This document shows positions 1 to 6,846 of a stretch of DNA of 17,051 bases, in pieces. The notes under the pieces are model-generated. The model worked only from the letters and a program-made list of their open reading frames with translations, ran no database searches and was not told the DNA's origin. Source of the stretch: an uncultured Lachnospiraceae bacterium (GTDB lineage: Bacteria; Bacillota; Clostridia; Lachnospirales; Lachnospiraceae); contig CASDUB010000274.1 in the NCBI GenBank assembly GCA_949283905.1, forward strand, positions 1 through 17,051. Direction: 5' to 3'. The number at the start of each line of letters is the position of its first letter. The stretch's first letter is position 1. Made by a program: the position numbers and the translations under genes.

Positions 1-32
1 CAGAACATCTGAAAGAATAAGGTGAATAGATT

Positions 33-1412
33 ATGATTTGTGTACAATCCGACAAAAGAAGAAATCTGTTTCTCTTTATATTTCTTGCTTTTGTGTTCGT
101 TTCTATTTTCTGCTGGATCTGGGTACAGGAGTTTAACTCCGGTCCCGACGAAGAGATGCGTTATCAGATAGTTGAATATATTGTAAAACACTGGTCTCTT
201 CCGGACGGCAGGGATTTTGAGATCATGAATGAAACATGGGGAATATCCTATGGATATTACCCTATACTTGCTTATATGATAATGGCAGTTCCTGCAAAGA
301 TTGTCAGTCTGTTTACGAATTCCGATTTTATGGCGGTACTCATAGCGGCCAGAATTGTAAACGCCGTTTTCGGTACACTTATGGCGTATTTTGTATTCAG
401 AACTTCTGAGCTGCTTTTTAAAAGCAAGGCAAAGTATTTATTCACTGCGCTTACCGTTTTTCTTCCAATGAATATATTTATACATTCATATGTGAATAAC
501 GATTCTATGGCTTTAATGGCAACGGCATGGATAATATTTGTCTGCGCAAGCTCTATAAAAAACGGATGGACAAAAAAACTCTGCGTCAGTTATGCCTGTG
601 CGACTTCGATATGTATTCTGTCGTATTACAATGCGTACGGAATAATACTGTGCAGCATGATCTTTTTCTTTGTTACTGTAATGGCCGGATATACGGGCGA
701 TAAAAAAGCAAGATATTTTTCGGAAAGAGTAGTTCTTATCGTTATAATTGTGGTTGCTTTAGCTGCATGGTGGTTCATCAGGAACGCCATATTATATGAC
801 GGCGATTTCCTGGGAATGAGAACAAGTTCTATAAGCGCCGAATTATACGCCGCTGACGGATTTAAACCTTCTCAGGTAGTAACATTGTCCGATCAGGGAT
901 ACAATGTATTTAGTCTTCTCGGATTTGACGGCTGGGAGCAGGGCGACTGGGCCAAAATGGTTGCAATGAGTTTTATCGGCGTATTCGGCCCGATGAATAT
1001 TTTTATGCCGGGAATACTTTATAAGATCTATATCATCGTTTTTTTCGCAGGATTTGTCGGATGCGTTTTATCTCTGAAAAAATTATTTGCATTCAGAGTT
1101 TCGGTAAACGGGAAAAAAGCGCTTAATAAAACGGCAGTATTTAATTGGTGTATGCTGCTGCATATAATAATAACTTTTGCGCTTTTGGTTTACTATAATC
1201 TGTATAAAGACATTCAGCCCCAGGGAAGATACCTTTTGCCGGCGCTTGTTCCTTTTATGTATTTTGTTACAATAGGAATTGAAAGAATTTTTGATCTTAT
1301 CATCAGAAATGAAAAAGTTAAAACCATATTGTATTATGTCGGAACAGCTTTATTAGTTGTGACTTCGGTATATGTTTATATCGCAGTTCTTTATCCGACA
1401 GGACGTTTCTAA
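33..1412 (+). CDS. Polytopic membrane protein, putative GT-C-type glycosyltransferase
   Basis: A 459-residue protein with about ten or more hydrophobic segments, the first at residues 11-30. An extracytoplasmic-loop-like PDEE motif follows that segment (P38-D39-E40-E41). Acidic residues in the first outer loop are typical of GT-C transferases (ArnT/PMT and DUF2142-like families), where they help bind metal or the lipid-phosphate sugar donor. Other family-like motifs are NNDS at 155-158, WWFIRN at 246-251 and QGRYLLPAL at 397-405. By family it would move a sugar from a polyprenyl-phosphate carrier to an envelope glycan or protein; donor and acceptor cannot be told from the sequence. The ATG is preceded by AAGGTG with an 8-base gap. 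A hairpin follows the stop, so this gene probably ends an upstream operon outside the window. Membrane location is secure; glycosyltransferase activity is inferred. Confidence 0.6.
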   Translation: MICVQSDKRRNLFLFIFLAFVFVSIFCWIWVQEFNSGPDEEMRYQIVEYIVKHWSLPDGRDFEIMNETWGISYGYYPILAYMIMAVPAKIVSLFTNSDFMAVLIAARIVNAVFGTLMAYFVFRTSELLFKSKAKYLFTALTVFLPMNIFIHSYVNNDSMALMATAWIIFVCASSIKNGWTKKLCVSYACATSICILSYYNAYGIILCSMIFFFVTVMAGYTGDKKARYFSERVVLIVIIVVALAAWWFIRNAILYDGDFLGMRTSSISAELYAADGFKPSQVVTLSDQGYNVFSLLGFDGWEQGDWAKMVAMSFIGVFGPMNIFMPGILYKIYIIVFFAGFVGCVLSLKKLFAFRVSVNGKKALNKTAVFNWCMLLHIIITFALLVYYNLYKDIQPQGRYLLPALVPFMYFVTIGIERIFDLIIRNEKVKTILYYVGTALLVVTSVYVYIAVLYPTGRF

Positions 1413-1416
1413 AACT

Positions 1417-1448
1417 AAGCTGCTTTTCCCGCTCGGGAAAAGCGGCTT
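1417..1448 (+). terminator. Hairpin after the GT-C-like gene, weak U-tract
   Basis: A 14-bp stem (AAGCTGCTTTTCCC with GGGAAAAGCGGCTT, one G-U pair) closes on a 4-base GCTC loop, five bases after the stop codon. It is followed by an AT-rich stretch (AAAATTATTT) rather than a clean T-run, so termination may be partial. Its left arm is nearly identical to the hairpin after rpsO (6665-6694). Confidence 0.6.
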
Positions 1449-1456
1449 AAAATTAT

Positions 1457-1485
1457 TTGCAAATAAATATTGCATGTGCTAAAAT
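1457..1485 (+). promoter_or_regulatory. Candidate sigma-A promoter for the cdaA operon
   Basis: TTGCAA (1457-1462) and TAAAAT (1480-1485) are separated by 17 bases. A TG dinucleotide at 1477-1478 gives an extended -10. The predicted start, near 1492, lies just downstream of the preceding hairpin and about 43 bases before the first gene of the cdaA cluster. This is consensus matching only. Confidence 0.6.
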
Positions 1486-1534
1486 TTTTTTAACTGTGTA
1501 GTATTTTGTTTTAACATATGTGAGAGGTAAATCA

Positions 1535-1957
1535 ATGAATAACAATCGGCTTATCAGGATGATCCATCTGGCCATGTATGAACAGGTTGACGGTAAAGAA
1601 GATATAGCCATCAGCAAATATTTCAGAAGGGATTATATTGCGTTTGGCCTTTTTAAGAATATTGTATTGGTAACTATTGCATTTTTTATTTTGCTCGGAT
1701 TCATCGCATTGTATAATCTTGAATTCCTTGCGACTAATTTTTCAAATATTAATTTTCAGCCGCTGATTTTGGGTATCGTAATTGCATATCTGCTTGTAGT
1801 CGGTATTTTTTCTGTCATTGTATTTGTTATACGGGGACTTCGATATGAAAAAGCTGCGCAGAGGGCAAATATATATGATAAAAAACTCTATGAGCTTGAA
1901 AAAATCTATATTCTGGAAAGAAAAGCTAAAAGAAACGGAAAGGTAAAAAGGAAATGA
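1535..1957 (+). CDS. Small two-pass membrane protein of unknown function, first gene of the cdaA cluster
   Basis: A 140-residue protein from the ATG at 1535. An in-frame GTG at 1520 was rejected because it overlaps the GAGAGG ribosome binding site (1522-1527) that serves this ATG with a 7-base gap. After a polar N-terminus there are two hydrophobic segments, roughly residues 35-60 and 70-100. The protein ends in a long, charged, Lys/Arg-rich tail (YDKKLYELEKIYILERKAKR) that looks helical and cytoplasmic. The stop overlaps the start of the next gene by 4 bases (ATGA), implying translational coupling. I recognise no family. Position and coupling suggest it works with the 378-residue membrane protein and possibly with CdaA. 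Confidence 0.72.
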   Translation: MNNNRLIRMIHLAMYEQVDGKEDIAISKYFRRDYIAFGLFKNIVLVTIAFFILLGFIALYNLEFLATNFSNINFQPLILGIVIAYLLVVGIFSVIVFVIRGLRYEKAAQRANIYDKKLYELEKIYILERKAKRNGKVKRK

Positions 1958-3090
1958 AAACACTTACAGAACTCAGGGCGAGGATAATAAGGTTCTATAA
2001 TTCGGCCGATATTTATATTCTCCCGGCAATTAAATTCATAACAGCCTTTTTACTGCTGTTTGCTATAAATAACAATTACGGCTACATGGAAAGTCTGAAC
2101 AATATCTTTATCGTTGTTATTCTTTCCGTTGTTTGCGCGTTTCTTCCGCTTACCGGAACAGTGGCAATATCTTTGATCTATATAGTAATACATTGTTTCG
2201 GCATTTCTGTTGAAGTGGGTTTATTTGCGGCATGTCTCTATCTGCTGCTGTTTATACTTGTGATCAGATTTGTTGTGAAGGACTCTATTGCGATCATTAT
2301 CGCGCCCTTTGCGTTTAAATATTACGTTCCTTCCGTAATTCCCGTTTCACTGGGAATGTTAGGAAAGATATCATCGGCGCTGACGGCCGTAACGGCTGTT
2401 GTATCGGCATACTTTCTTAAGGAACTGCCTTCGATAGCAGTAATGACGCAGAACGAGGATTTTTCGAATCTTGAGATACTTAATGCCCTTATTGACGGAA
2501 TCGTAAATAATGCTGAGATGATAATGAACTGCATTGTTTTTGCGGCTGTTGTTATCATCGTGTGTCTCATCAGAAAACTCTGCACAACATACGGATGGAT
2601 GATCTCCGCAATTGTCGGAAACGGAATATATATTCTTCTTTCTATCGTCGGATCGTTCTTCCTTGATATTGAGATAAATATTTTATTCGTGATCATCGGA
2701 GCAGTGATATCACTTTTTATTAATCTTGTGATCGCTTTCTTTAAATTCAATGCTGTTTATTCGGGAAGCCGATATCTTCAGTTTGAAGATGACGACTACT
2801 ATTATTACGTTAAGGTCATACCAAAAGCGAAAGCTTCATTTACGGACGAATACGATGAAGACGATGACAGTGAAGAATTGTATTTTATGTCTGAAGATGA
2901 GATTATGCCGGAAAGACCTGCATACAGCAGAAATCTGAACAGCAGACCTGTTCAGAACCAAAATCCGGATCCTCAGAAATTTAATACACGTGTCAATGTT
3001 TCTGATATGCCAACTTCATCCGTAAAGCCTCAGGTTTCCGGTGATACTCGGATTTTGAATAAGCCTTCGGGTCAAAATAACGAAAAATAA
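1954..3090 (+). CDS. Conserved multi-pass membrane protein with acidic/Tyr-rich tail, upstream of cdaA
   Basis: A 378-residue protein. Residues 20-266 contain about eight hydrophobic segments, including roughly 22-38, 50-66, 68-84, 88-106, 127-150, 193-207, 213-233 and 242-266. A cytoplasmic-looking tail of about 110 residues follows. It opens with the motif QFEDDDYYYYVKVIPK (276-291), then an acidic stretch (298-316), then a Pro/Asn/Ser-rich, probably disordered end. The start overlaps the previous gene by ATGA; the stop is 21 bases before cdaA. From memory, similar proteins with a FEDDEYYYY-type motif lie beside cdaA in other Lachnospiraceae, but this is recollection and not a search. Function is unknown. 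The context makes it a candidate partner or regulator of CdaA, or a transporter linked to c-di-AMP. Confidence 0.75.
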   Translation: MKTLTELRARIIRFYNSADIYILPAIKFITAFLLLFAINNNYGYMESLNNIFIVVILSVVCAFLPLTGTVAISLIYIVIHCFGISVEVGLFAACLYLLLFILVIRFVVKDSIAIIIAPFAFKYYVPSVIPVSLGMLGKISSALTAVTAVVSAYFLKELPSIAVMTQNEDFSNLEILNALIDGIVNNAEMIMNCIVFAAVVIIVCLIRKLCTTYGWMISAIVGNGIYILLSIVGSFFLDIEINILFVIIGAVISLFINLVIAFFKFNAVYSGSRYLQFEDDDYYYYVKVIPKAKASFTDEYDEDDDSEELYFMSEDEIMPERPAYSRNLNSRPVQNQNPDPQKFNTRVNVSDMPTSSVKPQVSGDTRILNKPSGQNNEK

Positions 3091-3111
3091 AAATGAAAGG
3101 AACTGATATAC

Positions 3112-3978
3112 ATGGAACAGGCATGGTCATGGTTTAAGCTTAATGTGCTGCAGTGGATCTATCCGCCTAAACCAATTGAAGTGATAGACATAATCCAGAT
3201 ACTGCTGATTGCATTTTGTGTATATCAGCTCATTCTTTGGTTTAAAAATACAAGATCTTATGCGCTCTTAAAAGGTATAGTTTTTATTATCGCCTTTGTC
3301 ATCGTTGCAAACATATTCCATATGGATACGATCATGTGGCTCATACACAATTTGAGTGTTGTAGCGATCACTGCGCTTATAATAATTTTCCAGCCTGAGC
3401 TCAGAAAAGTTCTGGAGCGTATGGGACATAATAACATACTTACAAAACTGTTTAATGTAGGCAAATATTCGGGTGATTATCCGAAATTATTTACTGATGC
3501 TTCTCTGAATGAGATTATCAGGGCTGTATACGAAATGGCTGAGTTAAAAGTCGGTGCGCTCATTGTTATCGAAAAAAATCTTCGTCTTGACGAATATATC
3601 CAGACAGGAATCATGATGGATGCAATGATATCAAGTCAGCTCCTTACAAATGTGTTTGAATATAACACGCCTCTTCATGACGGCGCAGTAATAATAAGAG
3701 AAGACAGGATAGTAGCGGCTACATGTTATCTTCCGTTGTCTGACAACATGGATATAAACAAAAAGCTCGGTACAAGACACAGAGCAGGACTTGGAATTAC
3801 TGAGATCTCTGACTGCTTTACGATCATTGTATCGGAAGAGACAGGAAAAGTTTCTTATGCCCATGAAGGTCGTCTTGTTACCGGAGTCGTTTTAAGCGAT
3901 CTCAGGGAAAAAATGCATCAGATACAACGGATAGGAACGTCTGAAAATTCTCTTTTTACGAGAAGGGAGGATGACTGA
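3112..3978 (+). CDS. cdaA: Diadenylate cyclase CdaA (c-di-AMP synthase)
   Basis: Makes cyclic di-AMP from two ATP at the cytoplasmic face of the membrane; the product controls potassium and osmolyte uptake and cell-wall homeostasis in Firmicutes. The 288-residue protein has three N-terminal membrane segments (about 26-43, 53-70, 76-93) and then the DAC (DisA_N) domain at about 100-265. The two hallmark motifs are intact: DGA at 190-192 (LHDGAVI) and RHR at 222-224 (GTRHRAGLG). Length and layout match the CdaA/DacA class. The ATG has a GAAAGGA site about 10 bases upstream. Its stop shares one base with the cdaR start (TGATG), the classic cdaA-cdaR coupling. The third gene usually found in this cluster, glmM, does not follow here. 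Confidence 0.97.
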   Translation: MEQAWSWFKLNVLQWIYPPKPIEVIDIIQILLIAFCVYQLILWFKNTRSYALLKGIVFIIAFVIVANIFHMDTIMWLIHNLSVVAITALIIIFQPELRKVLERMGHNNILTKLFNVGKYSGDYPKLFTDASLNEIIRAVYEMAELKVGALIVIEKNLRLDEYIQTGIMMDAMISSQLLTNVFEYNTPLHDGAVIIREDRIVAATCYLPLSDNMDINKKLGTRHRAGLGITEISDCFTIIVSEETGKVSYAHEGRLVTGVVLSDLREKMHQIQRIGTSENSLFTRREDD

Positions 3979-5270
3979 TGAAAAAATTCATGAAAATCCT
4001 CACAAATAATTTTCCGATTAAAATAGCATCTGTATTGATAGCCATAGTGATATGGTATCTAGTAGTTTATAACAATGATCCTATTCAGACAAATTCGTAT
4101 CAGGTTCCGATTGAAGTCGTAAACGAATCTTATATAGCAAACGGAAAACAACAGTTTGTTATAGATGAAAACTATAAAACGGTTACGGTATATGTAACAG
4201 GAAACAGATCTTCACTGCGTGAAATTGATAAAAATAAGATTAAAGTTATTGCTGACCTGACGCAGATCGTAGATTTTGACAGAGATCCGGTAATGGTTCC
4301 GCTTTCTGTATCCCTTGACGGATTTGACGCATCGGATATAGAGCTTTCAAGATATGCGATTCCGATAGTTATAGAGAATGTCGCGAGCAAAGAACTTCTT
4401 GTAAATACATCAGCAGGAAATACAAGTCCTAACAGCGGATTTGAATTAGGAAAGCTTACTCCTGATATTTCTACAATCACGATTTACGGACCTGAATCTA
4501 TAATCAACAGCATCGACAGCGTTACGGCTGAAGTAGATATTACAGGACTTGACCACAATGAAGATCTTTATGCCGACCTTGTTTTTATAGATAAGAATCA
4601 GGATGTAATTTCCGATGCTATTATCGAAAACGATATTACATTTGCGGGCGGTAAGCCGAATATCTATGTTTCTGTTGAATTATGGAGGAAGAAATCCGAT
4701 ATTAATTTAAATATAAATTATGTAGGAACACCTGCGGAAGGCTTTATGATCGGTTCAATACTTACTACACCCGAGCAGATCACTCTTGCGGGTACAGAAG
4801 AAGCGTTAAAGAAGATAGAAGAAAACGGAAACGCAATCGAAATTCCGGCAGAGCTCATAGATGTTACCGGGCTTTCAGGCGATAAGCAGATCGAACTTGA
4901 TCTGACGGATTTAATTCCGGAAGATACAAAGATACCGGTTTCGACAAGCAATAATATAATTGTAAATATAACGGTTCTTCCGGTAGGAACAACAGAATTT
5001 GCACTCGATGTAGATAAGATAGAAGTTAAGAACCTTGATCCTGATTATACTGTGTCATATGATAAACAGGAGATAACTCTGAGAATTAACGGAAGTATTT
5101 CAGAGATTTATAATCTGAGTTCAGGAAACATAAAAGCATCTATAGATTTAAGCAATTTTAAGACGGGCGATTATACTGTTCCTTTAACAGTCGAACTCCC
5201 GGAAAACTGCAGTCTTATTGAAGATGCAGAAGTGTCGATTCATATTAAAGAAAAAGTCGAAAACCAGTAA
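3978..5270 (+). CDS. cdaR: CdaA regulatory protein CdaR (YbbR-domain protein)
   Basis: A 430-residue protein with one N-terminal membrane anchor (about 15-31, IASVLIAIVIWYLVVY). The rest is an extracytoplasmic region made of repeated YbbR domains, about four by repeat spacing (roughly 32-120, 125-218, 225-335, 338-427). In Bacillus and relatives CdaR binds CdaA in the membrane and modulates its activity. A strong GGGAGG ribosome binding site sits inside the end of cdaA, with an 8-base gap (tgactgatg context), and the two genes overlap by one base. The beta-rich repeats show alternating hydrophobic residues and recurrent motifs such as 'ITIYGPES' and 'ITLAGTEE' that mark equivalent strands. 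The following gene is 36 bases downstream with no terminator between them. Confidence 0.93.
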   Translation: MKKFMKILTNNFPIKIASVLIAIVIWYLVVYNNDPIQTNSYQVPIEVVNESYIANGKQQFVIDENYKTVTVYVTGNRSSLREIDKNKIKVIADLTQIVDFDRDPVMVPLSVSLDGFDASDIELSRYAIPIVIENVASKELLVNTSAGNTSPNSGFELGKLTPDISTITIYGPESIINSIDSVTAEVDITGLDHNEDLYADLVFIDKNQDVISDAIIENDITFAGGKPNIYVSVELWRKKSDINLNINYVGTPAEGFMIGSILTTPEQITLAGTEEALKKIEENGNAIEIPAELIDVTGLSGDKQIELDLTDLIPEDTKIPVSTSNNIIVNITVLPVGTTEFALDVDKIEVKNLDPDYTVSYDKQEITLRINGSISEIYNLSSGNIKASIDLSNFKTGDYTVPLTVELPENCSLIEDAEVSIHIKEKVENQ

Positions 5271-5306
5271 ATACGGTTCAGAAAACTTTAGTTAGGGGAT
5301 ATTAAG

Positions 5307-6224
5307 ATGAAAGTTTTAGTTACAGGCGTTGCAGGACAGCTCGGCCATGATGTTATGAACGAACTTTATAAAAGGGGCTATGAAGGCATAGGTTCTGACA
5401 TCGCACCGGAATATTCAGGGATCGCGGACGGAAGTCCTGTTACAAATATGCCTTATATAAGCCTTGATATTACAGTTAAAAATGCCGTTGAAAAAGCTGT
5501 TACGGAAATTGCGCCGGATGTTGTAGTTCATTGCGCAGCATGGACAGCAGTGGATCTGGCAGAGGATGACGATAAAGTCGATACAGTCAGAAGAGTAAAC
5601 GTTGACGGAACGAGAAATATTGCAGAGGCCTGCAAAAAAATCGACTCTAAAATGGTTTATCTTTCTACGGATTATGTCTTTGACGGTCAGGGTACAGAGC
5701 CATGGGATCCTGACTGCAAGGATTATAAACCTTTAAACGTATATGGACAGACAAAGCTGGATGGCGAACTTGCAGTTTCAGGAATTCTTGATAAGTATTT
5801 TATTGTCCGCATTGCATGGGTATTTGGACTTAACGGCAAGAATTTTATAAAAACAATGATAAACGTCGGAAAAACCCATGATACTGTTCGTGTTGTAAAC
5901 GATCAGATAGGTACTCCGACTTATACGCTTGATCTTTCAAGACTTCTTGTAGATATGATAGAAACTGATAAATACGGTTATTATCATGCGACAAATGAAG
6001 GAGGATATATTTCCTGGTATGAATTCTGCTGTGAGATTTACAGACAGTGCTCGCTTGCAACAAAAGTTATACCTGTAACAACAGAAGAGTACGGTTTAAG
6101 CAAAGCGGCAAGACCTTTCAATAGCAGGCTTGATAAGAAAAAACTTGTCGAAGCCGGATTCAAACCGCTTCCGACATGGAAAGACGCTCTTACAAGATAT
6201 CTTAAAGAAATAGGAGAGATCTGA
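5307..6224 (+). CDS. rfbD: dTDP-4-dehydrorhamnose reductase (RfbD/RmlD family)
   Basis: An extended short-chain dehydrogenase of 305 residues, the usual RmlD size. It catalyses the last step of dTDP-L-rhamnose synthesis, reducing the 4-keto group with NAD(P)H. Visible signatures are the Rossmann motif TGVAGQLG (6-13), the CAAWTAVD segment (76-83), STDYVFDG (120-127), the catalytic Y146-x3-K150 pair in YGQTK, and the family-typical C-terminal RPFNSRLD (269-276). The ATG follows AGGGG with a 9-base gap. No other rhamnose gene (rfbA, rfbB, rfbC) is in the window, so rhamnose specificity comes from family resemblance alone; related reductases in this family act on other dTDP-4-keto sugars. It probably shares the cdaA-cdaR transcript and may supply precursor for a cell-surface polymer. 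Confidence 0.85.
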   Translation: MKVLVTGVAGQLGHDVMNELYKRGYEGIGSDIAPEYSGIADGSPVTNMPYISLDITVKNAVEKAVTEIAPDVVVHCAAWTAVDLAEDDDKVDTVRRVNVDGTRNIAEACKKIDSKMVYLSTDYVFDGQGTEPWDPDCKDYKPLNVYGQTKLDGELAVSGILDKYFIVRIAWVFGLNGKNFIKTMINVGKTHDTVRVVNDQIGTPTYTLDLSRLLVDMIETDKYGYYHATNEGGYISWYEFCCEIYRQCSLATKVIPVTTEEYGLSKAARPFNSRLDKKKLVEAGFKPLPTWKDALTRYLKEIGEI

Positions 6225-6267
6225 GATATACGGGCTCAAGTACGAGCTAAAAAAATACATAAAATCA

Positions 6268-6296
6268 TTGACATTTAATTGGTGATAATATATAGT
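6268..6296 (+). promoter_or_regulatory. Strong sigma-A promoter for rpsO
   Basis: A perfect -35 TTGACA (6268-6273), a 17-base spacer and TATAGT (6291-6296). The predicted start near 6303 gives an 80-base leader before rpsO. Confidence 0.85.
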
Positions 6297-6302
6297 TTGA
6301 TT

Positions 6303-6382
6303 TAGCTGTGGTTCAGGAACAGGAATCTCCAACCTTTCCTTAACTATGAGCGATATTTAATAAATTAAGAGGAGGATCAACA
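6303..6382 (+). promoter_or_regulatory. rpsO 5' leader with ribosome-binding-site-sequestering helix
   Basis: Bases 6334-6343 (CTTTCCTTAA) can pair with 6365-6375 (TTAAGAGGAGG): ten pairs, two of them G-U, with one bulged base. This would bury the rpsO ribosome binding site. The TTCCT segment (6336-6340) can instead pair with either of two AGGAA copies (6315-6319 or 6321-6325), freeing the site. GGTT (6310-6313) with AACC (6331-6334) plus the first AGGAA pairing has the topology of an H-type pseudoknot. S15 is known to repress its own translation through leader RNA in several bacteria; control here is inferred from pairing only. Confidence 0.45.
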
Positions 6383-6649
6383 ATGATCACAAAAGAGAAA
6401 AAACAGGCAATTATTAATGAGTATGCCAGAACAGAGGGAGATACAGGTTCACCGGAAGTTCAGGTAGCAATCCTTTCAGCACGTATCAAAGAGCTTACAG
6501 AGCATCTTAAAGTCAACCACAAAGATCATCATTCAAGACGTGGTCTTCTTAAAATGGTTGGTAAGAGACGTGGTCTTCTTGCATATCTTAAGAAAATCGA
6601 CATTGAGAGATATCGTTCACTCATTGAGCGCTTAGGAATCAGAAAATAA
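6383..6649 (+). CDS. rpsO: 30S ribosomal protein S15
   Basis: An 88-residue protein, exactly the normal S15 length. It binds 16S rRNA at the h20/h21/h22 junction early in small-subunit assembly and contacts 23S rRNA in an intersubunit bridge. Family signatures are intact: [17 protein letters not shown] (residues 19-35), LTEHLK (38-43), DHHSRRGLL (48-56) and [12 protein letters not shown] (60-71). The start has a very strong GAGGAGG site, 7 bases upstream of the ATG. A near-consensus promoter lies about 90 bases upstream. rpsO followed by pnp is an old, widely conserved pairing. Confidence 0.98.
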   Translation: MITKEKKQAIINEYARTEGDTGSPEVQVAILSARIKELTEHLKVNHKDHHSRRGLLKMVGKRRGLLAYLKKIDIERYRSLIERLGIRK

Positions 6650-6664
6650 TAATTGTTGCTTACT

Positions 6665-6694
6665 AAGCTGCTTTTCCTTTTGGAGAAGCAGCTT
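6665..6694 (+). terminator. Hairpin after rpsO, without U-tract
   Basis: A 13-bp stem (AAGCTGCTTTTCC with GGAGAAGCAGCTT, one U-G pair) with a TTTT loop, 15 bases after the rpsO stop. No T-run follows, so it is more likely a leaky terminator or an RNA 3'-end protecting hairpin than a full stop. Transcripts may continue into pnp, for which I see no good promoter in the gap. Confidence 0.5.
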
Positions 6695-6722
6695 AAACTG
6701 TATAAAAACAGTCTATTCTACA

Positions 6723-6819
6723 CAATGAGCAAGAGAATCCACCGAGACTACTGAAAAGCATATCATTTTTTATTTGAATTAATGATGTGTTTTTCAGTTG
6801 TTTCGGGTTCTTGCCATTG
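6723..6819 (+). ncRNA. Long imperfect stem-loop in the rpsO-pnp gap, pnp leader
   Basis: Bases 6723-6767 can pair with 6781-6819. The upper helix is 18 continuous pairs (6750-6767 with 6781-6798, two G-U). After one mismatch come seven pairs (6742-6748 with 6800-6806), then a lower helix of about 13 pairs with small bulges. The total is about 38 pairs around a 13-base loop. No T-run follows, so it is not a normal terminator. It ends 14 bases before the pnp ribosome binding site (AAAGGAG, 6834-6840). In E. coli a double-stranded pnp leader is cut by RNase III and then used by PNPase to repress its own synthesis; position and shape here are similar. Function is inferred. Confidence 0.6.
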
Positions 6820-6846
6820 AAAAAATATTTATAAAAGGAGAGAGAA

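Noticed and set aside
1..20. Possible tail of an upstream gene ending in TAA at 18-20 (residues EHLKE)
   Set aside because: All three forward frames close within the first 25 bases, so the coding frame cannot be chosen from so little sequence.
1520..1534. GTG start at 1520 for the small membrane protein
   Set aside because: It overlaps the GAGAGG ribosome binding site that fits the ATG at 1535; no separate site serves the GTG.
6537..6579. Direct repeat AGACGTGGTCTTCTT in rpsO
   Set aside because: It encodes the two RRGLL segments normal for S15, with repeated codon use; no DNA-level repeat function is needed.
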